Assembly: GCA_026874595.1 (NCBI GenBank)
Contig: CM049314.1
Span: forward strand, 16,920,729 to 16,984,728
Length of the DNA: 64,000 nucleotides
Origin: Sipunculus nudus
Lineage: Eukaryota > Annelida > Sipuncula > Golfingiida > Sipunculidae
Direction: 5' to 3'
Shown here: positions 1-10,793 of the stretch, one piece after another
How the letters are laid out: each line of letters begins with the position of its first letter
Position numbering within the stretch: the stretch's first letter is position 1
Made by a program: the position numbers and the translations under genes
Notes under the pieces: generated by a model
Told to the model about the DNA's origin: nothing
The model's database searches: none
What the model saw: the letters and a program-made list of their open reading frames with translations, nothing else

Positions 1-749
1 GCTTTCTGGGTACGTTTATAGTCTCTGGGGAACGAAGCAAACCATCAAAGGGGTGAAAAAAGTAATCACTTTTCAGCACAGACACAAATTTCTAGGTGTA
101 TGCCATTCATTCGTACCGTTTAGTTCTAAAGGTCAGACCGTGTTACAACGTCTTCAGATTAAATATTCAAGTCATATTGGTGTCGGCGCCGGCGGGAAGT
201 GAGACGGTGGGGTGTCCCTGTCGTCTGCTCCGCAGTGTCGTAACAACCTGCAGGGGCGGGTGTGACTCGCCTGAAAAGAACGTTATTATTTCGCTGATTA
301 AAAGACAGCGTTATTTAATCCACCTGACATGACCCGGTGTAGGCTGGATGGATGGAATACCGTACTGCTGCAGGGTGTGGATACCATGCCTGGACCTGAT
401 CTTGCCATGCCAATAGCACATGCTCATGCCGTGGTAATGAGCTCAATTTAGATTGTGCATGGTCTCCGAATTACTGTTATGAGGCGTCCGAGATGCACCT
501 GACATAATACTCCAGTCAATAAACCTACTGGTCACGGAATCATATTCAACGTAACGGAAATATAGCACTAATATTCAGAGGACATGCCGTGATGTTAATT
601 TCTTGATAAGATTAATGAATACTTAATACCCCAGTGTTTTACGTAACCGTGGATACACTACTCATTTTGCGTTTATATTGGACTGGTAGGCCTGCTTGAC
701 TCCTAATGTCAGAAGGGCTAAATGGCGCCCTGTGCAACGTCCAGCTCCT
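1..749. other. Left edge, no gene recognised
   Basis: No reading frame here resembles a known protein, and no RNA gene, tandem repeat or transposon end was recognised. The longest open frame (96-332, plus strand) has no family resemblance and biased composition, and is probably chance. Confidence 0.5.
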
Positions 750-891
750 CAAAGTGACCGTATGTTATTCATGATAACACGTTTTACTCTCTATAGTTGT
801 TTAAAGTAACTAGTCACTTACAAAGTGACCGTATGTTATTCATGATAACACGTTTTACTCTCTATAGTTGTTTAAAGTAACTAGTCACTTA
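750..891. repeat. Perfect 71-bp tandem duplication
   Basis: Positions 750-820 and 821-891 are identical over 71 bp. Each copy begins near AAGTGAC and ends near GTCACTT, so each unit has a short inverted terminal match that could form a hairpin. The identity implies a recent duplication, or a collapsed or expanded assembly artefact. Confidence 0.9.
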
Positions 892-949
892 CAGTTTTAG
901 TCAATGTGCACCAGGCGCTATCAAGCGATCCAGGATTAAGGAAAAAAAA

Positions 950-1142
950 AAAGGGGGGGGGGGGGGGTCCAACCCAGGAGGACCAATGAACTCCCTTATA
1001 AAAGGTCCCTTTGTCCGGAAAAAAGGGGGGAGGGTGACAGGCGGTAAGCTTTTGTCTGAACCCCTTGAAAAAGGTTGCCTCGGAGGAATTAAAAAAAAGG
1101 GGGGTGGGTGGTGTCCGTCTCCCCTGGACCCCCCCCCCCCCA
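950..1142. repeat. G-run/C-run bounded foldback-like repeat
   Basis: A run of G followed by TCCAACCCAGG (from about 952) is roughly mirrored on the opposite strand by CCCTGGACCCCCC ending near 1141. The inside is purine-rich with further AAAAGGGGG runs. This looks like a small degenerate inverted-repeat element. Open frames crossing it on both strands are low-complexity Pro/Gly peptides and were not taken as genes. Confidence 0.4.
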
Positions 1143-2640
1143 GGATCAGCTTCTGTTTACCTTTGTTCACCGTCTCTTGTTTGAAAGCCCTGGCACTTCG
1201 GTCTTCTCGTCTGCTATCAAGACTTACTAAATCTCGACATCAGAAAGCAAAGCTCCAAAATATTCTCCAAATTATTTTGAGACTGGCTAAAATTTCTGCA
1301 TGAAAGCGGGCTTCCATGTTGGCTCCCATTGGTATCCTCGCTCAAAGAAGCGCACCTTCCAAAATATATTAAGTGCGACTTGGGGAAATTGCAAAACTCA
1401 TACTTGCAGACGTCCCCATATTCAATCAACCATATATGCCATGGACAAAATATAATAAAGTTCCTCTGTAGTAATAATATTTTATTAGACATGGGTATGA
1501 ATTCACCATAATTGTCATATTTATTAAAAAATATTTGATATAGAAACAAGGGTGCTTTGGGGAGTGTATATATATATGACATATGAAATGTACAAATCAC
1601 ATCAAGAGTTATTAGTTACTTATACCATGAGTGAGTAAAATGTATAATTTAAGTAAAAATATATAATTTTAGTCAAATATGTCACTCTCGGATCGTATAT
1701 ATTATGTATCAACAAATTTTATGCAATAATAAGAATACAAATCACATTTAAAACATTGGGGGCGCTAATATAAATAAAAAATTAGAATTGAACATTGTTT
1801 ACATGATGTTTTCAGATTATCTGAAATATATATGAATTTGTTTCAGGCCGTATAGGGATTCTAAAATCTACAACGGTACTTTCATAAATAATGCGTTTAA
1901 ATGCCGTCTTTTTCGCCTAATTCACCGATTACTTTTGAAAACAATGCTCAAATACCACAGCCGACAAGGTATTAAAACCTAAAAAACATAAAAAAATACC
2001 CTGGGTATATACGCAGACAAGTTTACTCTACAAGATAAAGGAATGTTAATGATCGGAGAAACTTTGGGTCTCTGTGGTTATCATCTATATGAATGACAAG
2101 AAAGGTATTTATAACAGAGTGGAGAACTATTTCAGAGACCAGGTCAATGTTTGTGTTATCCCGCTCCATGTGTTTTGCGGTACATGTTTTTCTCCCCGTA
2201 CAAAGTCTGTTACTGTCTATTAGTGGGATGACTACAGCCAGGTGAGCGTCTACTAACCACTACGGTACGGTGAAGTTGCATCAAGGGGTAAATAATACTG
2301 TCTGTAAACAATGGCAGGTCTGAATGAGTGTTAGTATAAGGGAGATTATTTATTGTTTATGGTAGGGCAACCGGCGGCACGCATAGAATATCGCTACCCT
2401 TTTGTAGAAAATGTTCACAAGTGGAGACTTAACTAACATTTCAATAAGCCTCACAGTGTTATAAACAGTTAAACACTGAACATTTATGGGGAAAATTATT
2501 ACTTTAAAATCTCAAAATCTGGGACAGGGATGAACCAGACACGCATTATAAACGAATATTATATATAATGTAAATGTATCATGCTCCTGGTTGTGAATTG
2601 AGAGTCAATATTAGTAAGTGTGAAATAGTTGTTCAAGTCC
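1143..2640. other. No gene recognised
   Basis: AT-rich sequence with no supported coding region, RNA or repeat. Short open frames near 1217-1600 lack family resemblance. Confidence 0.45.
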
Positions 2641-2662
2641 ATTGACAGTCCATTTTCTCCGG

Positions 2663-2915
2663 TGTAAATATTCTGTCTATAAACATGCAGTAAAAGCTGC
2701 AGCGTAAAGATTCTGTCAATGAGCAGTAAAACGTAAGTGAAGATTCTGTCCATAAACAGTACAAAATTTACAGCGTAAAGATTCTGTCCAATAACAGTAC
2801 AGAACATGCAGCGTAAAAATTCTGTCCATTTATAGTACAAAACTTGCAGCGTAAAGATTTTGTCCATTAGCTGTTAAAGCATACAGCGTAAAAATTCTGT
2901 CCATTTACAGTAAAA
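2663..2915. repeat. Degenerate minisatellite, about 38-40 bp unit
   Basis: The motif GCGTAAAGATTCTGTCCAT followed by an AACAGTA-like spacer recurs about six or seven times with substitutions and small indels. A 102-aa minus-strand open frame runs through it with repeated Lys/Tyr/Phe-rich blocks. It follows from the repeat period and is not evidence of a gene. Confidence 0.8.
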
Positions 2916-4102
2916 ACAGAGATTTTAATGATTTCTTAGAAAACCATTGCATCGCTATCCAGAAATCATGATTACAGAAATATCGATTCTATGTCTGCGG
3001 AACGGATCGATACATTCGACTAACCGTTTTTGTATATCGGGGCATCTTAATCCTGCATTTCTGAGAAGAGTATCCTACGTTTCTACAAGCTATTAGATTT
3101 GATTATTATTTTATTTTTATTAATGCATCTTCGGAAGTAATTTTTTAAGGGAGATTCTTTTTTTTTATTCTGACCAGTTTGTCATATACATAGAGACTTG
3201 GTTTAATGTGAAATAATGATTCTATTAACATTATTAACTGTTGATTGAAAGAGTTGCATATACCATACTTTTCGGGCTTGTTATAAATGAAGTAAGGGTA
3301 TAAAGAATAAATACCCAGATCGCATCGTGAATTATATCCCAGGCTAGGAATCAATACGCGTGTCAGTCCCTGTTCATAGATTTGTAAGAAACATTAAGTA
3401 ATGCAAGAAAAAGAGCACCAGATGACCCCTGACATAAAGGAGAGAATTTTAACAGGATACTCAACCTGTACTGATTTAGCGTCAACTGTATCAGCAATAG
3501 GTCTGTTGCCCCGCGGAAAGACGGTTAATGATGGAAAAATATCATCAGCAGCTTTAGTGTCTGGATGGTAGATAACGTGCGGCCCATTAGCATTCCTAGA
3601 TACACAGTACATCACGCTGATAAAAGCCATTTCCAATTCTGCCTTGTCACCACCGTTCTCTGAATTTTATGCTACCACAGAAAGTAGTTCGATAAGAGAA
3701 TGGGAAAAACGCCAAGAGCGTCATCCTTTCCATGGCAGATCAACAAACATGTTGTTGTCTTTTTATTATTTCTGTATAAAACATAGTATTCCGACAAGAG
3801 TCTGTGATTTAACAAATCATTTTATTTGTTATCTTTAACTAGGATTGTTTTATTTTTTCGCGCACGGAAAATATTCATAAACGAAAGGTCATTGAAAGTT
3901 TGTTATTGAAAGTCTTCATGTGGTGATGGTCCAACCACTGACTTAGGAAGAATAATGCCGTCCCAGCGGTCCTAAAATGTCACAGCTATTCGCATGTATA
4001 AATTATCATGATTTTCATTTTACAATAAAAATGCAATATTTGACAGATAGTTCCTTAATAGGCACTTATCAGAAGCTGAGTGGATATTAAGTAAAGCCCA
4101 GG
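2916..4102. other. 3' flank of the GPCR gene, no other gene recognised
   Basis: This lies downstream of the minus-strand GPCR. A minus-strand AATAAA (plus-strand TTTATT at 3849-3854) sits about 250 bp past the stop and could serve as its polyadenylation signal. An 80-aa minus-strand open frame (3394-3636) has fairly balanced composition, but I could not match it to a family or to splice sites. Confidence 0.4.
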
Positions 4103-5152
4103 TTACACATGGGTAGGAGGAGTCCTTGATGATCCGTGCCGGCTGCCTCTTCCAACATGTTCAACGTTCCTTGACCAAGTAGCCCCCCCTGGCAGGACTT
4201 TCTGACGGAAGTCGCTCACAACGACATGCACATGTGTACGGAAGGCCTCTGAGGAGAGAGTATATAACAAGAAATTTACGGAATAATAAGTAAATAATGC
4301 AACGTCGGCCATGGAATCGATTGCAATATGGACCGCGCTTCCATTATACCATGTGTGTAGGCCCAGTGATGTCCGGTATATGTGACGCACAGCCTGTGGG
4401 AACACACATATTAAATAGAGAACTAAAATTGCGGTAAACGTGCCCGCCATCTGGTGGTCCGCTGAGCGTGCCCCGCCCCCCTGGAGGCAAGTGGAGGAAA
4501 TCCTCCGCCCCAACGTTTCTTGAGATGAAGCAACTATGCGGTGAGCGAGGATCATAAAGATAAGACACAGTACCCAAGGCAACACAATCGCAAGAATGAG
4601 GCTGGTGATGTCAATGGCGCGCCATAACGCTAAATCATGTCGCGGTGACGTCACATTTGTAGCTCCGATGGTGGCTGGAACCGTCACCAAACGCGGTATG
4701 TTTGTTAAAAGACCAAGTGATACAATAACAAGTATACCCAGCAAAGAACGTCTCCTTGAGCAGATATCCTTAGATAAAAATGGGTACTTGGTGGCAATGT
4801 ATCGGTAAACAGCAACCATAAGAACTAGCCAGCTGGAGCAAGCAATAACCGCAGCCGTCGCGATATAATACACATACACAATGTAATAGGTACCAAAAGT
4901 ATCCAAGTTTTCCACGTCGCGGCGTCCTTTGATCCCGAAGTAGAGATGAGCAGGGTAAGCGATTAATAACATGGTCAGGTCTGCAGCCAGGAGCGCTTGA
5001 AGGACGGGAGTTATAATGGTCTTCAGCGCACCTCGGCTTATCACCACCAATGTGGCTATGTTACCCGCAATACCAAATGTCTTCACAATGGACAGAGTTA
5101 CTGCGTGAACCGCAAAATATACCGTCCGCAGCTCCTCAGCGGAGAGCGCCAT
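4103..5152 (-). CDS. Class A (rhodopsin-like) GPCR, FMRFamide/neuropeptide-receptor-like
   Basis: This intronless 349-aa reading frame encodes a seven-transmembrane receptor of the plasma membrane, expected to couple an extracellular ligand (probably a neuropeptide) to G proteins. Helices fall near residues 12-38, 46-72, 87-115, 137-160, 183-209, 238-262 and 278-298. Landmarks are GN at 30-31 (helix 1), LAAD with D58 (helix 2), YRY at 116-118 in place of E/DRY, NIPR at 151-154, P192 (helix 5), P252 (helix 6) and SVNFLLY at 291-297 in place of NPxxY. The last form and the NIPR stretch are familiar from the invertebrate FMRFamide-receptor group. N166-V-T is a possible glycosylation site in loop 2. 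Both cysteines of the usual helix 3 to loop 2 disulfide appear to be absent. The start is the first Met and leaves a short N-terminus; an upstream non-coding exon is possible. The ligand is unknown. Confidence 0.85.
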   Translation of the reverse strand: MALSAEELRTVYFAVHAVTLSIVKTFGIAGNIATLVVISRGALKTIITPVLQALLAADLTMLLIAYPAHLYFGIKGRRDVENLDTFGTYYIVYVYYIATAAVIACSSWLVLMVAVYRYIATKYPFLSKDICSRRRSLLGILVIVSLGLLTNIPRLVTVPATIGATNVTSPRHDLALWRAIDITSLILAIVLPWVLCLIFMILAHRIVASSQETLGRRISSTCLQGGGARSADHQMAGTFTAILVLYLICVFPQAVRHIYRTSLGLHTWYNGSAVHIAIDSMADVALFTYYSVNFLLYTLSSEAFRTHVHVVVSDFRQKVLPGGATWSRNVEHVGRGSRHGSSRTPPTHV

Positions 5153-6414
5153 GTATAAATGAACGCATCCACAGCGGGCTTGGTTGTAAACTTATGTGGA
5201 CAGCAGGTAGTGTCTGAGTGCAAAACAAGCTGCCCCCTCAGCAGTCAGAGCAGCCTAGCCAGCCAACCAAGAAGCACGCAGCAATAATCAATCAGCTCCC
5301 GCAAGGTCCCGGAGTAAACATCTTACAAAAACATATATCAATGGTTTTGTGTAGGTTTTCCGGACGCACCTGAGCAGTCACCTGCTGTTGTAGTGACTGT
5401 TAAAGTGTAGCTGGCTGATCGATGCTTGGCTGCGGCAGAAGGAGGCTGAACAGATGGGGGCAATTAACTACAGCGACCCAGCACATGACGGCTTTTTTAC
5501 TGGCATTCTGTCTTACTATCCAGCTCCTGGTGACGCAGACTGGTCGGCGGTTCATTTAAATCAGGATTCCAACACAACTCTCAGTATATATATAGCTCCT
5601 TCGCCTCCTTAAACACAACACGTCTAATCCGAATCCATTCTGTTATTCTGCATTATTGTTTACTGTTTTGAACAACATCGACATAGAGTCAGTTTGACCT
5701 GATTCACTTATCACTCGCCTGTCACTCACCTGTCAATCATCTGTTACTTTCCTGCCAATCACATGGCTTCCTTCTTCTCTGAATGATCTCGTATTCTTCT
5801 GTTGTGACTATGCTTTCTTACAGTAAAGGTTAGAACTATCGATTGAAGATGGCGCTGCCTAGTGTTTGAAGTAGACGATTATCCTATGACAGATTTATAG
5901 TCACTGATGGTATTAATCAAAATTAAAGTTACATGATTTTCATCTGACTCACTTGCTTGAGTTCGAAGCCCTTTGAACTGCTCATTTAAAGATTATTTTG
6001 CTGAACTTTCTCAACGTCGAAATACTTTCGGAGATGTCAGTCAATCATTTACTTGGCCAAAATAATTATATAAACCTTCGTCATGTAGATTATACCAAGA
6101 AATATCACATGAAACATAACTGTGAGCTGATTTTGTCCTTTCCAGGTTTCTACTAAAAAAATTAGAATATTTACTCTGTGCTGTAAATGTTCTGCCAGTG
6201 ACACAACGGGAATAATTGAAATTATCCGAATGAATTACATAGCTTTTAGCCTATACCTTTGGTTTATAGAGATTGTCTGAAGGTAAAGACGCCAGATATA
6301 AGAGAGTTCTCAGCAGGTCTGCAAACAACAACAAAAAGCGTTAATCCTAATACCCTGTATCACTTGGCTGGAGACCGGCTTTGGCGATGCCTTGAGGTAG
6401 CAGCATGTAGTCGT
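5153..6414. other. 5' flank of the GPCR gene, no other gene recognised
   Basis: Upstream (minus strand) of the receptor, presumably promoter and 5' UTR. No core promoter could be fixed. No coding region or repeat was recognised. Confidence 0.4.
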
Positions 6415-8350
6415 GTAGAAATCAGACATGGGTTGATAACTTGATATATTTAATCGATTACGATTACGATTACTTTAAAAGTAAATGATTACGATTACTA
6501 TCATAATTTCATGTAATCGATTACGACTACGATTCCCTTATGATTACTTCAAAGGTAATCATGATTACAGCCATGATTACAAAGCTTAATATTGCTGAAA
6601 TCCAACACAAGAATTCATACTGTATTCTGTATTCATACCTTTATTCAAATGCATTAAAGGACAGAAAACTCGTGCAAAGCTTTGACAGAGTAGTTAGTCT
6701 CATCAAGATATGAAATAAGTAAAATAGTTTGAAGGAATTATTTACATCATTTTATTGTTGATTTGCTCATATATACAAATGAGGGGGTTGCTTAGCTAAG
6801 CGTTTTAATGCTCTAGAGCTCTGAGTGGGCCAGATACCATCCCCTGGCTGAGGGGTCTGTAGCCTATCCCGCCCTGCAGGTCCTTGAAGGTTGACTTTTT
6901 CATAGCTATGCAGGGCTTGGTGGAAAAAAATATGATTTTTTAATGCGGTTTCTGTGGGTCAAAAGTATTGTTGTTGTAACATTGAGGAGATTGTTACATT
7001 AACCAGAATGTAATGCCAAGCACTCTAAGTCTATACTTGTGGCCAGTCTCACATATTACATAACATGGCCCAGAGTAGAGCACCAGCTTGATTACCTATG
7101 ACTTAAAATAACCGCTGCATGGGCTGCATCTGGTCTGTCACCAGCTGGCTATAGCTTTACATATCCAACAAAGCCTGAGCATGAGGTGTTCTGGTGCCAA
7201 AGACCAATAGTTGGTTAAGAGCACTGCTTGGGCAAAACAGTATGCTGCATAGAAGCCATGCTCTTTCGATATCTATCTCTGTGTACACTTCCTTGACCAA
7301 TGCTGGACTTCCTCTATAGTACCATACCCTTATCCTTTTCCGCTAATTAGCTGATCATTACTATACAGGATTAACCTGACCGTGTGTTTGTGAGATTTAA
7401 GATGTAAAAAAGAATTAATCAAATACTGTCCTCCAGCTTGTGCAGCTAGTGGCTCTGGGCATACATAACAGAAATTGATCCCTTTATGTTTGAATTTTGT
7501 TTAATATTCAGTATAGATACATGTTAATGGTAGACATAGGGCCGCACTTTTTTATTTTATCTATTAAAATGTAAAAACTGATCCTTTAAGGTATGATATG
7601 CAATTATATGCATTAAAGCCATTTAAGCTTTTGAACATATAATCGTTGAAGTGATCAAGATGTTGCACAAAGGTATCGGTTTATGGTTATAATATATATG
7701 GATAAAAATCATGACCAGGTTTAATCGTCACTTTGCTCATATACTAATGAGGTGATTTGCACAGGAGGTGACTAGCAGGTCAACAATACCTGGCTCACTT
7801 AACTGCATGCTCATTTTTGCAATACCAATTACACAAATAAGTATAGCTAAGAGCTGTTATAGTGAACACTTCACCATGGTCTTTAATTAAGGTTTGAAGA
7901 CCATACTAAACATGACATATATTAAATTTAAAACAATGATTTTACTTATTCCTCTCTTATTTATTCTCAGAATGCTCACACACGCACACACACACACACA
8001 ATCCAGCTATCTTCCATCAGATACATCTGCTACTTAAGAATAATTTGATGGTTGTCAGGAGTAACAACAGCTAAATACTCTTAATGTGTTTCATCAGTGG
8101 TAAGCATGAAAGATCAGTAATAGGGAAACATTAAATGTAGCTGTTTAAATCAGAAAACACAAATGTAATCAATTTAATCATATCTAATTATTATGATTAC
8201 GATTACATTGGAAGAGTAATTTATTACGATTACAATTACCTTGCTTTAAAAATAAATGTAATCAATAACGATTACGATTACAAACCGAAATGTAATCGAT
8301 TGTAATCGATTACGATTACTGATTACGATTACCCTATGTCTGGTAGAAAT
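6415..8350. mobile_element. Non-autonomous hAT-type DNA transposon with 8-bp TSD
   Basis: The element proper is 6423-8342 (1920 bp). It starts CAGACATGGG and ends CCCTATGTCTG, terminal inverted repeats of the CAG...CTG type seen in hAT elements. It is flanked by a perfect 8-bp duplication GTAGAAAT at 6415-6422 and 8343-8350, the length hAT transposases make. Subterminal regions (about 6445-6580 and 8165-8335) are packed with GATTAC/GTAATC motifs in both orientations, likely transposase-binding arrays. No transposase frame is visible inside, so mobilisation would need a relative. A short CA repeat lies at 7976-8000. Confidence 0.85.
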
Positions 8351-9900
8351 GCACTATGTCATTGCCGTGTCAGTGTATTACCATGTAAAATCATGGCACA
8401 ATATATATTGGTTGACTATCCAGTTTTTGGAGGTTAAAAATTGGTTTTACTATAAAAGGGATGGTTTTTGAATTTAAGTTATATATATCCTGGGGCCCCA
8501 CCGTTGTTTTGTCCAGGTCCTATTCGAAAATTTATTCTTTGCTTTCAGAGCAAAGAAATCAAGTTTTTGTTAAAAGTATTTGTTGGGTAAAATACCAGCA
8601 AAATTGGACATGCATCTAAATTCAGTTTAAACTATTTGGTGCATTCTAATATGCTCTATACTCGAATAACTTAGAAACGCACAGACAAAAGAGTTAGATG
8701 GACTGGTAAACTTGGGTGGCAACATGACCTCCGCCACATTTATTCCAGAGAGATATATTAAAATACAAAGTACGGCTCTGAAGGGTCGGGATAACCTTAC
8801 AAAGAAATTACATATATTACAATTTCAAAGTAAGCCCGGAGATTCTCTGGGTAAAAGCATCGAATATCACAAAAATGTTACCAGTTTAATATGGGATATA
8901 AAATGTTTGCCTGCTTAAAATTCCTGCCAACGGCATTTGCTTCAGCATTCATGAATTTTAATAAAGGAAGTGCGTCAGAGGCTGCCGGTGTGACTTTCGA
9001 TCATACGCCGAATCTTCAACTGATGCTGGGATGCTGACAAATGATAACTAAGATGAATGGCATCAGACTGATCTCTAAAGCAGTACGCGCACAATGCAAT
9101 TTTCCCTGCGGTTTTCGAAAATTACCCTCGCTGCGATATATATGCCACGAATTCGTTCTCTTCGCTACAGCAGTTAAGCAGCCCTCGACCGGTGTAATTT
9201 CACATGATTTTGTGAGATCTGAAGGCACCAACGACCTGGGTTATATCCTAGCAAATTGTAGAAAATAGCAGGAAATCGAAGTATTTATGCATATAAATAA
9301 ATAGTGGATGCATCATGGCAAAACACAGGATATGGTATCAAATATTAAAATGATATCATATCTCACAGCGGCGGTGGGGTGGTCGATTTTCTGAGATTTT
9401 CTTCGATATCGTGAAACCAAACAACACGACAGAGTCAGTCCTCAGGCAGATTTAAATTTGTCTACAATGAGCTTCCCAAAGACATACTTTAACTACTCTC
9501 CTCCACTGCCGCTGTATCCTTTAGAACAATCGAATGAAAAAATCGATGAATACAGTTTATTTTATCGATGATTACATATATTCAGCAGCCTTCAGATTGA
9601 CAATGCTTTCATAATTTATTTTTATCTAGAGTCTCCAAGTCATTGTGGAACTGAAATTGAATACGGGGTGGTGCTAATTAACTAAAAAAGCCAGGGACAA
9701 ACAGTTTTGAGTAGTGGGCACGATCTGTGAATAAGACGTTGTAAAGAAGAAGGTAAATGACTTCAGTTGTAAACACGGGTGGTCTCTCCTGACAATACAT
9801 GCTCTAAATACCTTAAGTTATTATCAGATACACATGGAATTTGTGGTTCTAGGTTTTATACAGGCAACCAAAGTACAATCCATCCTGTTATCCTGGTAAA
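8351..9900. other. No gene recognised
   Basis: No supported gene. Overlapping small open frames at 9016-9268 on both strands have no recognised family, no splice context and no repeat structure. Confidence 0.45.
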
Positions 9901-9905
9901 TTTTG

Positions 9906-10793
9906 TGATTTCTCTCTCTTATTTCGGTATTAATAGGATTTCTCTTTTCTCTGATGTCCGTAATTTTTTTATTTTTTCTCTGGGATATCAGTATATTTTG
10001 GGATTTCTCTCTGTGATATCGGTATATTTTTTATATTTCTCCCTGTGATATCGTTATATTTCTTATTTCTCTCTGTGACATCGGTATATTTGAATATTTC
10101 TCTCTGTGGGACACAGCTTTTTGTTTTTTTTTGTATTTTCCTCTTTGATATAGGGGTATTTATGGATTTCGCCGTGTGATATCGGAATATTTTCCTTTTT
10201 TCTATATTATATCGGTACATTTTATTACTTCCCCTGAGATATCGGTATATATTTTTTATTTCTTTCTGTGATATCGGTAACCATTTTGTTTCTCTGGGAT
10301 ATCATTATAGTTTTGGATTTCATTCTGTCATAATGCTATATATTTTAAATTTTCTAAGTTATATCGGTACATTCTTTTTATTTCTCTCTGTTATATCGGT
10401 ATACATTTTATGTTTCTGTGTGATATCGGTATATTTTAATTCTCTCTGTGATACCTGTGATATCGGGGTTTCTCTCTTTGGTACCGGTACCTTTTCTTTC
10501 TTTCTGAGATATCGGTATAATTTTTTATTTCTCTCTGTGATATCGGTATATTTGGCTATTTTTCTTCGTGATATCGGTATTTTTTTTTACTTCTTTCTGT
10601 GATTATGCTTTTTATTTCTCTTTGTGGTATCGGTATACATTTTATGTTTCTTTGTGATATAGCTATATTTTGGGATTTATCTCTGTGATATCGGTATTTT
10701 TTTCTCTCTGTGATATTTGTGATATGGGGATTTCTCTGTGTGTTATCGGTGTATTTTTTTTATTTCTATCTGTGATATGGGTATACTTTTCTC
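9906..10793. repeat. ATATCGG minisatellite, block 1
   Basis: Units of roughly 30-35 bp with the core TTTCTCTCTGTGATATCGG plus a T-rich spacer repeat imperfectly about 25 times. Open frames in either strand are repeat-driven (Tyr/Arg/Ile- or Phe/Leu-rich) and not genes. The same satellite resumes at 12956 after a different satellite. Confidence 0.85.

Noticed and set aside
901-1303. Overlapping open frames rich in Pro, Gly and Phe on both strands
   Set aside because: They run through homopolymer G/C tracts and have no domain resemblance.
3394-3636. 80-aa minus-strand frame downstream of the GPCR
   Set aside because: Composition is protein-like but there is no recognised family, no homologous copy in the window and no convincing splice sites.
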